Part shown: piece by piece, positions 25,450 through 36,432 of the stretch
Position numbering within the stretch: position 1 is the stretch's first letter
How the letters are laid out: every line of letters begins with the position of its first letter
Assembly (NCBI RefSeq): GCF_017409525.1
Contig: NZ_JAFQSO010000008.1
Location: forward strand, 1 to 64,000
DNA from: Methanobrevibacter sp.
Lineage (GTDB): Archaea; Methanobacteriota; Methanobacteria; Methanobacteriales; Methanobacteriaceae
DNA: 64,000 nucleotides
Direction: 5' to 3'
The notes under the pieces: generated by a model
Told to the model about the DNA's origin: nothing
Database searches by the model: none
The model's input: the letters and a program-made list of their open reading frames with translations, nothing else
Program-made: the position numbers and the translations under genes

Positions 25450-26634
25450 ATGAAAAAGCTATTGCTTATTGGAATTGATACAAGAAGTATGCTTAACAGT
25501 GCACTAAAATTAAATTATGAAATATTTTCCGCAAGCTACTTTTCCACTTCAGACACTCCCCAAATTGAAAATCAAAAAATCATCATTAATGAAACTGATG
25601 GGGAGAGCTGTGGCATTTTTGAAGATCAATTCAATAGCGGAGCCCTTTTGGAATTAGCTAAAGATTACCTTGATGAAGTAGATTATATCATTCCCATTTC
25701 CGGTGTTTCCCCATCTAATTTTTCAAAAAAACACCAAAAGAAGATTTTAGGAACTGGAAATGTCAAAAATATTGAAAACAAATACAAGTTCTATAAAAAT
25801 ATCAAAGATGAATTTTTAACCCCTAAGACTTTTTGCATAAATGATATGGATGAAGCCATTGAAATAAACAAGAATTATGAAGACATTCAATTTATTTTAA
25901 AACCTCTTTGCGGAAGTGGAGGGTATGATATAAATCTCCTAGAAAATGATAGTGATATTCAACTAAATGGAAAGCAATTCATGATTCAAGAATACATCAG
26001 TGGAATCAATGTAAGTTCATCAATTCTTTCATCAAAAGATGATGCAAAAACAGTGATTAACACAAGATTGCTTACCCAACATGACTTCCACAAAAACAAT
26101 GATTTCGTCTACATTGGGAATATCCTGCCATTAACCGATGAATCAATAATGGCTGAAGTAAAAGATATAGACCAGGTTAATAAAACAATGAATCATACAT
26201 CAGAATATTTGGCTCGAAAATTCAACTTAATGGGATCAAATGGTGTTGACTACATCCTTAATGAAAATGGATTATATGTTATAGAAATCAATCCTCGAAT
26301 TCAGGGAACATTTGAGTGTGTTGAAAAGTCATTAGAAATTAATATGCTGGATGCACATATCAAGGCCTGTCAAGGCGAAATCATAGAAATTCCAGAACCT
26401 AAATGTTATGCCTATAAAAAAATTGTTTATTCCCCAACAAGAATGAAATATGAAAAAATCGATTTGAACAATATTTTTGACCTGCCCCATATAGGTTCAA
26501 TTACCGAAAAGTCAGAGCCATTGCTTACAATAATTGATAAAGATGAGGATTTTGAAAAATTATATGAAAAAGTAGAATCATCTAGCCAAAAAGTAAAACA
26601 AGTAGCTAGAAAAAGCCAACCAGATGTAAAATAA
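25450..26634 (+). CDS. ATP-grasp superfamily ligase of unknown substrate
   Basis: The 394-residue protein has a Rossmann-like N-terminal domain (MKKLLLIGIDTRSMLNSALKL), a central ATP-binding part with FILKPLCGSGGYDINLL (about 147-163) and FMIQEYISG, and the metal-binding NGLYVIEINPRIQGTFE (about 275-290). These are ATP-grasp hallmarks for ATP-driven carboxylate-amine or carboxylate-thiol ligation. The layout resembles methanogen ATP-grasp proteins related to MfnD-type and carbamoyl-phosphate-synthase-like enzymes, but I cannot assign the substrate. It follows the tRNA gene. Its 3' end overlaps a small membrane protein gene on the other strand by 29 bp. Confidence 0.88.
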   Translation: MKKLLLIGIDTRSMLNSALKLNYEIFSASYFSTSDTPQIENQKIIINETDGESCGIFEDQFNSGALLELAKDYLDEVDYIIPISGVSPSNFSKKHQKKILGTGNVKNIENKYKFYKNIKDEFLTPKTFCINDMDEAIEINKNYEDIQFILKPLCGSGGYDINLLENDSDIQLNGKQFMIQEYISGINVSSSILSSKDDAKTVINTRLLTQHDFHKNNDFVYIGNILPLTDESIMAEVKDIDQVNKTMNHTSEYLARKFNLMGSNGVDYILNENGLYVIEINPRIQGTFECVEKSLEINMLDAHIKACQGEIIEIPEPKCYAYKKIVYSPTRMKYEKIDLNNIFDLPHIGSITEKSEPLLTIIDKDEDFEKLYEKVESSSQKVKQVARKSQPDVK

Positions 26635-26755
26635 ATAATATTACTCCCAATGTTATCATAAAAGTAGTAATAATCATGGCACGAGTAATCCATATAAACA
26701 ATTTTGCTTTATGATCAGGGTCTTTCATATATTGGTCAATTGGATTTCTTCTCAT
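26606..26755 (-). CDS. 49-residue single-span membrane protein
   Basis: The short ORF starts at ATG 26755 with an AAGGTG site six bases upstream and ends at TAG 26606. The product starts MRRNPIDQYMKDPDHKAK, a charged cytosolic segment. One hydrophobic helix of about 27 residues follows to the C-terminus. The strong ribosome site and clean soluble-then-membrane layout argue that it is real. It overlaps the end of the ATP-grasp gene by 29 bp tail to tail. The function is unknown. Confidence 0.8.
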   Translation of the reverse strand: MRRNPIDQYMKDPDHKAKLFIWITRAMIITTFMITLGVILFILHLVGFF

Positions 26756-26902
26756 TTTTTACACCTTATTTAAAAATTTCTAGTAAAAAATTTTTTTACA
26801 GTAACTTGATTACAAAAACCATTTTCAAAAATAAATAATTAATACAACTTTAAAATAAAAAAATAATAAAAATAGAAGAAAATGAAAAGTTTAGAGAAAA
26901 AT

Positions 26903-27589
26903 TTAAGCTTCTGCATTAGAAGCTTCCTCTGCTTTTGCAGCTGCTTTTTCATTCTTCTCAATTGTTGATCTAATCATTTTCAATCTAACGAAGTTTTCCC
27001 TTTCCATTTCTTGGAGTCTCATATCAATATACTTTTCAGTATTTTGGAATCTTGGAATCATAATGTGTTCCAAAGCATTTACCCTACGTTTAGTAGCTTC
27101 GATTTCTTCAGCGAGTAGGAAAATGGTTTTTTCCACTTCACCCAGTTCGATTAAATACTTAACAGATTCCTCGAATTTTTTAGCAGCTTCGTCTAATTGA
27201 ATAGTAGTATCAGAGAAACCGTAACCCCTGTCAATAATGGACCTTTCTTCCATTTTAACATCAGTTACAGGTACTGCTACACCCATAACACTTCTTGAAG
27301 TAATCTCAACATCAATAGATTCTTTAACAGATAATGCTGCTTTTCTAACAGCCAAATCACCCATTGCAATTTGAGCTTCAAGTAAAGCATCATTTGCTTC
27401 TTTTAGACTTAATTCTGCATTTTCACGAATACCTTTGACACGATCCAAGATATCAAAAAACTCTTTAATTAAAGCATCTCTTTTTTCTTTGAGTAAACCA
27501 TGCCCTTTAACAGCAAGTTTAGTCCTGTTTTTAAGAGATAACAATTCCATACGAGTTGGATTAATTCCATCTATAATATCTTGTGCCAT
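26903..27589 (-). CDS. atpD: A-type ATP synthase subunit D
   Basis: The 228-residue protein begins [35 protein letters not shown], the diagnostic N-terminus of V/A-type subunit D. It is long-helical throughout (coiled coil at about 1-75 and 135-215), with a central beta section near 85-115. Subunit D is the central rotor shaft that turns inside the A3B3 head. It is the last gene of the nine-gene operon, 27 bp after atpB, with AGGTGAT before the ATG. Confidence 0.97.
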   Translation of the reverse strand: MAQDIIDGINPTRMELLSLKNRTKLAVKGHGLLKEKRDALIKEFFDILDRVKGIRENAELSLKEANDALLEAQIAMGDLAVRKAALSVKESIDVEITSRSVMGVAVPVTDVKMEERSIIDRGYGFSDTTIQLDEAAKKFEESVKYLIELGEVEKTIFLLAEEIEATKRRVNALEHIMIPRFQNTEKYIDMRLQEMERENFVRLKMIRSTIEKNEKAAAKAEEASNAEA

Positions 27590-27616
27590 TTAATCACCTA
27601 CATTACTGTAATGAGA

Positions 27617-29008
<1,392 letters not shown>

Positions 29009-29010
29009 TT

Positions 29011-30753
29011 TTAAGCCTCACTGCATTGTTTAGTAATTGCTGCTTGAATTTCTGCAATTTTTTCATCAAATACATCTTGTGGGATGTATTTCATTTTACC
29101 GATTTCTTCTTTAACAGGTAAAGCTACAATATTTGCAATTGGAGCTCCTCTGTTAACAGCTGCAAGAGATTCTTTGTAGAATAAAAGGATTGTTTTTAAC
29201 ATTTTGTACTGTTTATCAGGTGCACAGTATGTATCTACATCATCAAATGCATTTTGTTGCAAGAAGTCTTCTCTTAACATACGGGTAGTTTCTAAAGTAG
29301 CTTGGTCAGCTTCAGGTAATGCATCAGGACCAACCAATTGTACAATTTCTTGTAACTCGGATTCTTTTTGTAATAAACTCATAGCTTGGTCACGAGTTGC
29401 TCTCCAATCTGCAGCTACATTTTCAGCCCACCAGCCTTCAATACTGTCTACGTATAATGAATAACTTTGCAACCAGTCAATTGAAGGGAAGTGACGTTTA
29501 TCCGCAAGGGATGCATCTAATGCCCAGAACACTTTACAGATACGCAAGGTGTTTTGTGTAACAGGTTCGGATAAGTCCCCACCAGGAGGAGATACCGCAC
29601 CGACTACAGAAATAGATGCTACATGTGGTTCAGTACCTATAGTTTCTACCCTTCCAGCTCTTTCGTAGAATTGAGCTAACCTGGATGCCAAGTATGCAGG
29701 GTACCCTTCTTCCCCAGGCATTTCTTCTAATCTTCCTGAAATCTCCCTCATAGCTTCAGCCCATCTTGAGGTTGAGTCTGCCATAAGTGCTACGTCGTAA
29801 CCTTGGTCACGGTAGTATTCAGCAATAGTAATTCCAGTATATACACATGCTTCACGAGCTGCTACCGGCATGTTAGAAGTGTTTGCAATAAGAACAGTTC
29901 TGTCCATCAATGGGTTTCCAGTTTTAGGGTCGTCAAGGAATGGGAATTCAGTAAGTACTTCTGTCATTTCGTTACCACGTTCTCCACATCCAATGTATAC
30001 AACGATGTCTGCATCTGCCCATTTAGCTAATTGTTGTTGTGTAACAGTTTTACCTGATCCGAAAGGACCTGGAATAGCTGCTGCCCCACCTTTAGCTACA
30101 GAGAAGAAAGTGTCTTGTGCTCTTTGACCAGTTACCAAAGGTATATCAGGGTCTAATTTTCTAACATAAGGACGGCTTCTTTTTACAGGCCATTTTTGGA
30201 GCATTTGTACTTTTTCACCGCCAACTTCAGCAATATCCTCTAATATAGTGTATTCGCCTTCAGCTGCAATTTCAGTGACTTCTCCTTCTAGAGTTGGAGG
30301 AACCATGATTTTGTGTAAAACTGCTGTGGTTTCTTGAACTTCACCAAGCACGTCTCCACCTTTTAAAACATCCCCAACTTTAGCTACTGGCTTGAATAAC
30401 CATTTTTTCTCTTTGTTGATAGAATCTACATCAATACCTCTTGCAATAAAATCACCAGACTCTTCTCTGATGATTCTTAAAGGTCTTTGAATTCCGTCAA
30501 AAATGGAACTCATTACACCAGGACCAAGTTCAACTGACAATGCTCCGCCAGTACATTCAACTACTTCACCCGGTTGGATACCGGCTGTTTCTTCATATAC
30601 TTGGATAGTTGCGGTGTCACCTTCAAGCTCAATGATTTCACCAATAAGCTTCTCGTCACCTACCCTAACCATCTCAAGCATCTGAGCCCCTCTCATACCA
30701 TCTGCGACAATAACAGGCCCAGCGATCTTAATAATATTTCCTTCAATAATCAT
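29011..30753 (-). CDS. atpA: A-type ATP synthase catalytic subunit A
   Basis: The 580-residue protein has the Walker A motif GPFGSGKT (near residue 230), [16 protein letters not shown], and [18 protein letters not shown] with the family's long A-specific insertion (about 115-195). It hydrolyses or makes ATP at the A/B interface. There is no intein: the P-loop region, a common insertion site in archaeal and yeast homologues, is continuous. It overlaps atpF by four bases. Confidence 0.98.
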   Translation of the reverse strand: MIIEGNIIKIAGPVIVADGMRGAQMLEMVRVGDEKLIGEIIELEGDTATIQVYEETAGIQPGEVVECTGGALSVELGPGVMSSIFDGIQRPLRIIREESGDFIARGIDVDSINKEKKWLFKPVAKVGDVLKGGDVLGEVQETTAVLHKIMVPPTLEGEVTEIAAEGEYTILEDIAEVGGEKVQMLQKWPVKRSRPYVRKLDPDIPLVTGQRAQDTFFSVAKGGAAAIPGPFGSGKTVTQQQLAKWADADIVVYIGCGERGNEMTEVLTEFPFLDDPKTGNPLMDRTVLIANTSNMPVAAREACVYTGITIAEYYRDQGYDVALMADSTSRWAEAMREISGRLEEMPGEEGYPAYLASRLAQFYERAGRVETIGTEPHVASISVVGAVSPPGGDLSEPVTQNTLRICKVFWALDASLADKRHFPSIDWLQSYSLYVDSIEGWWAENVAADWRATRDQAMSLLQKESELQEIVQLVGPDALPEADQATLETTRMLREDFLQQNAFDDVDTYCAPDKQYKMLKTILLFYKESLAAVNRGAPIANIVALPVKEEIGKMKYIPQDVFDEKIAEIQAAITKQCSEA

Positions 30754-31067
30754 TTAACCATCTCTACCCCGATAACTCTTTTAATAAGGTCATTTATTTG
30801 ATCAGATGAACCTTCAGAGGACCCATCCTTATCAGGTATTTCAATTATCATAGGTAAAACATCAGAACCAATTTTTCTACTAGTATAATCTCTGATTTGA
30901 TTTGCCATTTCTTGTGTAATAATAATAATTGAAATTTCGTCTTCTAAAAATTTATCAAAAGCTGCAATAGCTTCTTCTGAAGTATTAACTACTTCTGCTT
31001 GCTTGACACCACCCAATCTAAATCCTGAAACGGTGTCAATATCACCAATAACTGCTACTGAACTCAT
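30750..31067 (-). CDS. atpF: A-type ATP synthase subunit F
   Basis: The 105-residue protein begins [19 protein letters not shown], the signature of V/A-type subunit F. A flexible Ser/Gly-rich section precedes the C-terminal helix. F binds D on the central stalk and modulates activity. It overlaps both atpC and atpA by four bases (ATGA-type coupling). Confidence 0.97.
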   Translation of the reverse strand: MSSVAVIGDIDTVSGFRLGGVKQAEVVNTSEEAIAAFDKFLEDEISIIIITQEMANQIRDYTSRKIGSDVLPMIIEIPDKDGSSEGSSDQINDLIKRVIGVEMVK

Positions 31068-32215
31068 ATTAACATCTCCATGATTTTAGAATTAGGGAAG
31101 TCTGCTTCTCTTTTTGCTCTTGCAATGATTTTTAAATTTTTAATTTCATTTTCTTTTTGACTTAAATAACCAATAATTGGACCAATACCTAATGGTTTTT
31201 TAGATGCTAAAGATTTTGAATATTTAGAAGCGTAAACGTCTAATGCTTTTTCGAATACTGCAACTGAACCTGTTTCATTGTAAACAGGCATTGCATCGGC
31301 TAATGCATCAGCATATTTTGTTCCCTCTAATCCTGATATCACATTGGTAACATCAGGGGATTCCATTAAATCTTTAAGTTTCCATTCACGTAATTGGTAT
31401 CCTTCTTCTAATATATAAGGAGAGATTGCATCGTAGTCAAGGCCATCTTCTTTTGCCCTTATAATTAGTTTAAGATTAGCTACATCGACTTGTGTTCCAA
31501 CATAAGAATATAATATTTGTTTGTTTTCATCGGAAGGAACATCAGTGGAACGTAATAATTTGCCCAAATAATATTTATCTAAAGCGGATTCCAATGGAAG
31601 AATCATTTTAGTATCTTCATATTGTGGAAGAGCATCTTCTAAAGCTGTAGCATATTCTGTGTTATCTAAACTTGTGACTATATCAGTTACATTATCGGCA
31701 TCAACTAAAGATTCTAAATCACCATATAATGATCCGCGAGGAATTAATAATTCCTTAGTTTCTTCAGTTGTAAGGCCTACCTCTTTAGCAGTTAAAAGAC
31801 TTTTAATGTTATCTATATCTGCTTTTTTAGACATTACGACAAATGGATCTTTAATGTCTTTAGGAGCTAAACCTGCGATAAAGTCATAAGTATTAGCACG
31901 TTCTACATCTAATGCTTTATCAAGAGGATATTCATCTAAAACATCAGCATAATCAGGAAAACCTCTAAGGTAGTTTTCAACTTCCTCAACATCATTAGTT
32001 TCAATGAGTTCAGAAATTTGCTTTTCATCAAAGAGTCTTCCTTTTCTAGCTCTTACTCTTGCACTTGGGTTGAAATAAGGATAAATGTCCAAAATTGGTC
32101 TAGATGCAATAATTACAACAATCGCACCAACAATAAGCACTGCAACAATACAAAAGACAAGTGTTGCCTCCGGTGAAAGTCCAAGAGCGCTTAGTGCTGT
32201 ACCATTATCTACCAT
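31064..32215 (-). CDS. atpC: A-type ATP synthase subunit C
   Basis: The 383-residue protein is homologous to V-type subunit d/AtpC, the socket that joins the central stalk to the rotor ring. It is mainly helical with three similar bundles. Unusually for the family, it carries an N-terminal hydrophobic helix (residues about 15-42) before RKGRLFDEKQISELIE, suggesting membrane tethering; family members from methanogens often have this. AGGAGG precedes the ATG. Confidence 0.95.
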   Translation of the reverse strand: MVDNGTALSALGLSPEATLVFCIVAVLIVGAIVVIIASRPILDIYPYFNPSARVRARKGRLFDEKQISELIETNDVEEVENYLRGFPDYADVLDEYPLDKALDVERANTYDFIAGLAPKDIKDPFVVMSKKADIDNIKSLLTAKEVGLTTEETKELLIPRGSLYGDLESLVDADNVTDIVTSLDNTEYATALEDALPQYEDTKMILPLESALDKYYLGKLLRSTDVPSDENKQILYSYVGTQVDVANLKLIIRAKEDGLDYDAISPYILEEGYQLREWKLKDLMESPDVTNVISGLEGTKYADALADAMPVYNETGSVAVFEKALDVYASKYSKSLASKKPLGIGPIIGYLSQKENEIKNLKIIARAKREADFPNSKIMEMLI

Positions 32216-32230
32216 AATTTATCCTCCTAA

Positions 32231-32842
32231 TTATTTAAATAAAATTTCTGCAACTTCACTACGTAATGCACTTTTAAATCTATCTAATCTAGCTTCAATA
32301 GTATTATTTACTTCAATATCTCCATTACTAGTTTTTAAGATAGCTCCACCAATGACATCTATAGGTTCACCTAAAGTGAATTTAATGCCACCTAATTCAA
32401 AGCTATCAGATGAAGATAAATCTTGTTTAAATTTATTTGTATCGGCTTCGTTTAAATGGATAATTAAATCATCATGTCCAATTTCATTAGCAGCCTCTTG
32501 AATCATTTTGGCTAATGAATCTTTATATTCATCATCCCCATCAGCTGCTTTTGCTTTTAATTCTCCAGTTGCTTGATTGAAAGCCGCATCGATTACTTCT
32601 TCTTTAGCGCCTAATTTTGCTCTACGAGCATTCATCTTAGCTTCAGAGATAATTTGCTGATATCTCATATCAGATTGTTTTTTACCGTTTTCTAAAATTT
32701 TAAGCTTTTCTGCTTCTGCTGTCTTTTCAGCTTTTGCTGTGATTGCTGAAGCATCAGCATTTGCATCTTGAATGATTACATCAGCTTTCTCTTGGGCTTC
32801 AGACATAATGCTTGAAACAATTTTATCTGTGCCTGAGCTCAT
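32231..32842 (-). CDS. atpE: A-type ATP synthase subunit E
   Basis: The 203-residue peripheral-stalk subunit has an Ala/Glu/Lys-rich coiled coil (about 5-85, AQEKADVIIQDANADASAITAKAE) followed by a globular C-terminal domain (about 90-203) that binds the head. I start at ATG 32842, where GGAGG lies upstream just after the atpK stop. A longer in-frame reading from 32899 runs backwards over the atpK end and is not supported. Confidence 0.95.
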   Translation of the reverse strand: MSSGTDKIVSSIMSEAQEKADVIIQDANADASAITAKAEKTAEAEKLKILENGKKQSDMRYQQIISEAKMNARRAKLGAKEEVIDAAFNQATGELKAKAADGDDEYKDSLAKMIQEAANEIGHDDLIIHLNEADTNKFKQDLSSSDSFELGGIKFTLGEPIDVIGGAILKTSNGDIEVNNTIEARLDRFKSALRSEVAEILFK

Positions 32843-32855
32843 ATAAATTGCCTCC

Positions 32856-33347
32856 TTAACCGGCCAACATTCCACTGAATACCATAAGCAAGATAGCAAT
32901 CAAGAAACCGTAAATAGCTTGGGTCTCTGGCAATGCAGAGAAAATAATACCTCTAGCAAACATGTCGTTGTCTTCAACAACAGCTCCAACGGAGGATGCT
33001 GCTGCCATACCTTGTCCCATACCGGAACCTAAACCAGCAAAACCAATTGCTGCACCGACACCAATAGCTACAATACCAACATTAATGTCCAATTTAGTTA
33101 AGTCACCAGCTAATAAACCTGAGAAAACTAATAACAAAATTGCAATCAAGAAACCGTAAATAGCTTGGGTCTCTGGCAATGCAGAGAAAATAATACCTCT
33201 AGCAAACATGTCGTTGTCTTCTGCAACTGCACCTACAGAACCTGCAGCTGCCATACCTTGCCCTAAACCAGAACCTAATCCGGCAAAACCAATTGCTACT
33301 CCAGCACCAATAGCTGCTAAAGCAGTACCTGTAATTTCTGCTACCAT
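32856..33347 (-). CDS. atpK: A-type ATP synthase rotor subunit K, duplicated hairpin with Na+-type ligands
   Basis: The 163-residue protein consists of two near-identical helical hairpins (residues about 1-81 and 82-163), so four membrane helices per polypeptide. Each has GSG.GQGMA with Gln (Q30, Q112) and ALPETQAIYGFL with the ion-binding Glu and following Thr (E59-T60, E141-T142). The Gln...Glu-Ser/Thr set is the Na+-binding signature of rotor rings and supports Na+ coupling, as reported for Methanobrevibacter ruminantium. Both hairpins keep the carboxylate, unlike eukaryotic V-ATPase. The DNA contains a perfect 80-bp direct repeat between the halves. Confidence 0.97.
   Translation of the reverse strand: MVAEITGTALAAIGAGVAIGFAGLGSGLGQGMAAAGSVGAVAEDNDMFARGIIFSALPETQAIYGFLIAILLLVFSGLLAGDLTKLDINVGIVAIGVGAAIGFAGLGSGMGQGMAAASSVGAVVEDNDMFARGIIFSALPETQAIYGFLIAILLMVFSGMLAG
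32896..33221. repeat. Perfect 80-bp direct repeat inside atpK (32896-32975 and 33142-33221)
   Basis: The two blocks are identical over 80 bases at an offset of 246 bp (82 codons) and encode the same region of each hairpin (EDNDMFARGIIFSALPETQA onwards). Flanking parts of the hairpins differ at synonymous and some replacement sites. Such local identity points to recent gene conversion between the halves. Confidence 0.9.
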
Positions 33348-33410
33348 ATTTAATTCACCTTTTGAATAATATTGATTTTTAATAATTTAAATTATGTAAA
33401 TGAAAAAATT

Positions 33411-35411
33411 TTAATTTTTAACTTTAGTAAATGTTCTTTTTGCTTTGAAAGCTTCGAATTTTCCTTTACCTGCCATGAAGAATTGTGAGAAGAACTCAAC
33501 ATAGTTAAGACGTAAAGCGTTAATAAATGCACCCAATACTTGGAAAGCAAAGTTTGCAATATGACCAAATATGAATATGATTATTGCAAGCACTATTCCT
33601 GCAAATGGAACCATACCGTTTATCATTACAGCTAAGATGTTTACTGTCATAGCGATACCGCCAGTAGCCAAACATAATGCTAAAAGACGAGCAAATGATA
33701 AAACGTCTCCCATGAAACCGAAGACATCCATTAAACCATATGCGCCGTTAGCCCATACTAACATTCCAAGAGCAGCAATTATTAATATTCCGCCCAAAAT
33801 CAAGCCAATCATACCGAGCATTCCCATATATCCTAATGCAAGGAAAATAATACCCGCTTCGAAAACAAACCAAACGATTTGAGAACCGATAGCCTCTTTA
33901 GTATTGCCATATCTTAAGTTATTGATTGCACCTATGATAAATCCTATATTTACATATATAAGACCGAGAGCAATAGCGATTAACAAAATAGTGTCCGGGT
34001 GTTTGAATGCTTCAACTGGCGCAAATACTGTCGGTAAACGGAAACCTGCTATTCTTTCCGGGAAATCCCCAATGAAACCGTTGGTCAACAAACCCAGTAT
34101 AACAGCCCACAGACCGGACCAGATTAAAATCCAACCGAAAGAATGCATTGATTCTTTGATTTTTCCTAGACCTTTCAATAAAACAACACCAATGGCCGCT
34201 ACTACCAAACCATAAACTGCATCGGTTAAACAGAAACCGAAGAATAATGGGAAGGTGATTGCAACAAATATTGTTGGATCCATTTCGTTATAACGTACTG
34301 GAGAGTACATATCAACGAGGTATTCGAAAGGTTTTGCATACCATCCGTTTTGTTGTAAAACAGGAACGTCTTCATCATCTGTACCTTCGACTTCAATTAA
34401 TTCGAAAGCACAGTGGCCTTCAGAACATTTTTCAACTAATTGTTCAACTTTTTCAGTGTCTTTTACAGGCACCCATGCTTCAAGCACATAAGAATCTTTA
34501 GTTTGAACAAAAGAGGAAAGGATTTCGTTCTTTTCTTTTTCATTTTCTAATTGTTCTTTGAGAGCCAATATCTCATCATCCCATTGTTCAGCAACTGCTC
34601 TTAATTCTTTTTTAACAGCATCACGTTCTGATTCAATGGTTAACAATCTGGAATCAGCTTTTGAAATAATATGTTGAGGAGTACCTTCAACATCACCTAC
34701 TTCAATTTTCTCAAAGTCGAATTTACGAAGTGTTGAATAAACATCATCACTAAATTCTTTTAATGTCACTACAGTGATAATTTCTCCATCTTTATCATCC
34801 ATAGGAACTGTAAATACTTCTAATTCGTCTGTCAAGTTACTTAATTCATTTTTGATTTCTGAAGTAGATTCAGCATTAATCCTACCAACAGTAGTAGAAG
34901 TGTACTTTGAATCTTTTAAAAGAGCTAAATCCATGTCAAAATTAGATAAGCGATTAGCCAAACTTTTATTAGACTTTAGTTCACTTGTTTCAGCGTCGAG
35001 TGCGGCTAGTTTTCCTTCAATAACGCTTGTTTTACCCTCTACTTGAGCTAAAGTGTCTTCAGCTTTTTCAATGAAAGCTTCCGTATCTAAAGCCTCTACT
35101 TCTTTTTGAACAGGTAAATCTGGACTAATAAAAGACATTGCTAAGTCTTTTAACCCATGGCCTTCTGATAAAGAATTTCCTAATAGTTCAGATATACCGT
35201 TTGTTTTCATAAGAAGAGAAGATAATTTTCCAGTATATGGAGTAGCTTTTGCAGGAGTAACTAACTCCGCTAATTCAGGATCTTGCTGAACGCTATCAGA
35301 AATATCACTGACTTGTATAAGCCCGGATTCGTGGAGAGCATCCACTGTAGGAGCTACATACTTGTCCAGTGTAACAATTCTAATTTTACGCATTCTAGCT
35401 GTCTTGAACAT
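33411..35411 (-). CDS. atpI: A-type ATP synthase subunit I (a)
   Basis: The 666-residue protein has a soluble N-terminal half (about 1-370) with two coiled-coil arms of the peripheral stalk. A C-terminal membrane half follows with about eight helices, starting at about residue 375 (NEMDPTIFVAITFPLFFGFCLTDAVYG). This is the stator channel half that passes ions to the K ring. The essential Arg lies in the VLSFARLLALCLATGGIA helix. It follows ahaH by 11 bp. Confidence 0.97.
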   Translation of the reverse strand: MFKTARMRKIRIVTLDKYVAPTVDALHESGLIQVSDISDSVQQDPELAELVTPAKATPYTGKLSSLLMKTNGISELLGNSLSEGHGLKDLAMSFISPDLPVQKEVEALDTEAFIEKAEDTLAQVEGKTSVIEGKLAALDAETSELKSNKSLANRLSNFDMDLALLKDSKYTSTTVGRINAESTSEIKNELSNLTDELEVFTVPMDDKDGEIITVVTLKEFSDDVYSTLRKFDFEKIEVGDVEGTPQHIISKADSRLLTIESERDAVKKELRAVAEQWDDEILALKEQLENEKEKNEILSSFVQTKDSYVLEAWVPVKDTEKVEQLVEKCSEGHCAFELIEVEGTDDEDVPVLQQNGWYAKPFEYLVDMYSPVRYNEMDPTIFVAITFPLFFGFCLTDAVYGLVVAAIGVVLLKGLGKIKESMHSFGWILIWSGLWAVILGLLTNGFIGDFPERIAGFRLPTVFAPVEAFKHPDTILLIAIALGLIYVNIGFIIGAINNLRYGNTKEAIGSQIVWFVFEAGIIFLALGYMGMLGMIGLILGGILIIAALGMLVWANGAYGLMDVFGFMGDVLSFARLLALCLATGGIAMTVNILAVMINGMVPFAGIVLAIIIFIFGHIANFAFQVLGAFINALRLNYVEFFSQFFMAGKGKFEAFKAKRTFTKVKN

Positions 35412-35422
35412 ATAATCTCACA

Positions 35423-35737
35423 CTACAAAATATTTTTGACAATAATTGAAGCAGCATCATCAACATTTGCCATAGCTTTGTCTTTTAAGGCTTTAACATC
35501 ACCTTTAGACTGCTCAGCAATTGATTGTGCTTCTATTTTAGCTTTATCTTCTGCATCAAAAACAGTATTTTTAGCTTCTTCTTCTGCTGCAATTTTAGCT
35601 TCAGAAACAATTTCCTCAGCTTTTAATCTTGATTCAGCAATTAAATCTTTTGATTGAGATTCTGAATCAATAATAAGTTGTTCAGCATCCGCTTCAGCTT
35701 TTTTTATCATTGCGATTGCGTCTGATATCTCTGCCAT
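35423..35737 (-). CDS. ahaH: A-type ATP synthase subunit H
   Basis: The 104-residue protein is a single, very regular coiled coil rich in Ala, Glu and Lys (AEISDAIAMIKKAEADAEQLI through the end). It pairs with subunit E to form the peripheral stalks. It is the first gene of the operon, with GGTGAT before the ATG and a strong TATA box about 40 bp upstream. Confidence 0.95.
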   Translation of the reverse strand: MAEISDAIAMIKKAEADAEQLIIDSESQSKDLIAESRLKAEEIVSEAKIAAEEEAKNTVFDAEDKAKIEAQSIAEQSKGDVKALKDKAMANVDDAASIIVKNIL

Positions 35738-35771
35738 AATAAATCACCATGGTGTATTTATTTTTATTGTG

Positions 35772-35788
35772 CAATATATATATCTTTT
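35772..35788 (-). promoter_or_regulatory. TATA box and BRE of the ATP synthase operon
   Basis: On the minus strand AAAAGATATATATATTG is a purine-rich BRE followed by a strong TATA element. It lies about 40-50 bp before the ahaH ATG. It is the only good promoter seen ahead of the nine tightly packed genes. Confidence 0.6.
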
Positions 35789-35902
35789 ACTATTTAATAT
35801 TTGTAAAAATAGCTAAAATTTAAATTAGAATAAAAAAAAGCATTCAAATTATAAAATTTACATGAAAAAATAATAGAAAAAAAAGAATAAAAGATAAATC
35901 AA

Positions 35903-36253
35903 TTATCTATAAAACCATTTCAGGATACCAGACGGTAATTTCCGTTTATAAGCAAGAATTGATATTACTATAATAATCAAACCCACTACAATGAGTTCTA
36001 TGTTGTATGGATATTCCAAAAATGCATACCCTGCAACAGCAATGATAATACCTTCAAAGAAAAATACTGCTTTAGTCCAACTAGGATTAAATAATATCAC
36101 CATATATGCAACAGCAATCAAAATCAAAACTATTGCAGTAGCAATAACATCATTTGTTATCGGTTGATGATTAAAAAACGGATAAATTCCCCAAATAATC
36201 AATGCCAATGCTAACATTACACCCAATAATTTAAACATTTTAACGTTTGCCAT
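35903..36253 (-). CDS. Small four-helix membrane protein
   Basis: The 116-residue protein, starting MANVKMFKLLGVMLALALII at ATG 36253, has four hydrophobic helices and ends with the basic AYKRKLPSGILKWFYR. There is no recognised family. The frame is open further upstream to 36334, but that part is AT-rich low-complexity sequence, so I use the internal start. No ribosome site is evident, so the transcript may be leaderless. It lies between the ATP synthase promoter and an acidic surface protein, all on the minus strand. Confidence 0.75.
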   Translation of the reverse strand: MANVKMFKLLGVMLALALIIWGIYPFFNHQPITNDVIATAIVLILIAVAYMVILFNPSWTKAVFFFEGIIIAVAGYAFLEYPYNIELIVVGLIIIVISILAYKRKLPSGILKWFYR

Positions 36254-36432
36254 AATATTATGTTTAAGAATGTTATTATTAAAATTTTTCATGAAAAATA
36301 TATGGATTATTTTAGAAAAAGATGGTATACACAATTATGATGAAAAAATATTGAAAAATTATAATTTTGAGCTTTTAAAACCTTGCATATTCTTTTTTAG
36401 ATTAAAAAAAAATAAAGCAAAAAATAGAAAGA

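Noticed and set aside
26427-26693. 88-codon minus-strand ORF overlapping the ATP-grasp gene
   Set aside because: Its composition is that of an antisense shadow; the real minus-strand gene in this place is the 49-codon frame at 26606-26755.
29800-30200. Intein at the atpA P-loop
   Set aside because: The GPFGSGKT region is continuous and the protein has the normal length of 580 residues.
30684-30705. Third copy of the ATGAGAGG block inside atpA
   Set aside because: It is part of the conserved subunit A coding sequence (GMRGAQMLE) and the match to the 16324 element ends after about ten bases.
32843-32899. N-terminal extension of atpE over the atpK end
   Set aside because: The extra residues are not subunit E-like, and the ATG at 32842 has a strong GGAGG.
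32896-33221. 80-bp direct repeat as a mobile-element or assembly artefact
   Set aside because: It lies in frame inside atpK and encodes the same helix of two homologous hairpins, so internal duplication explains it.
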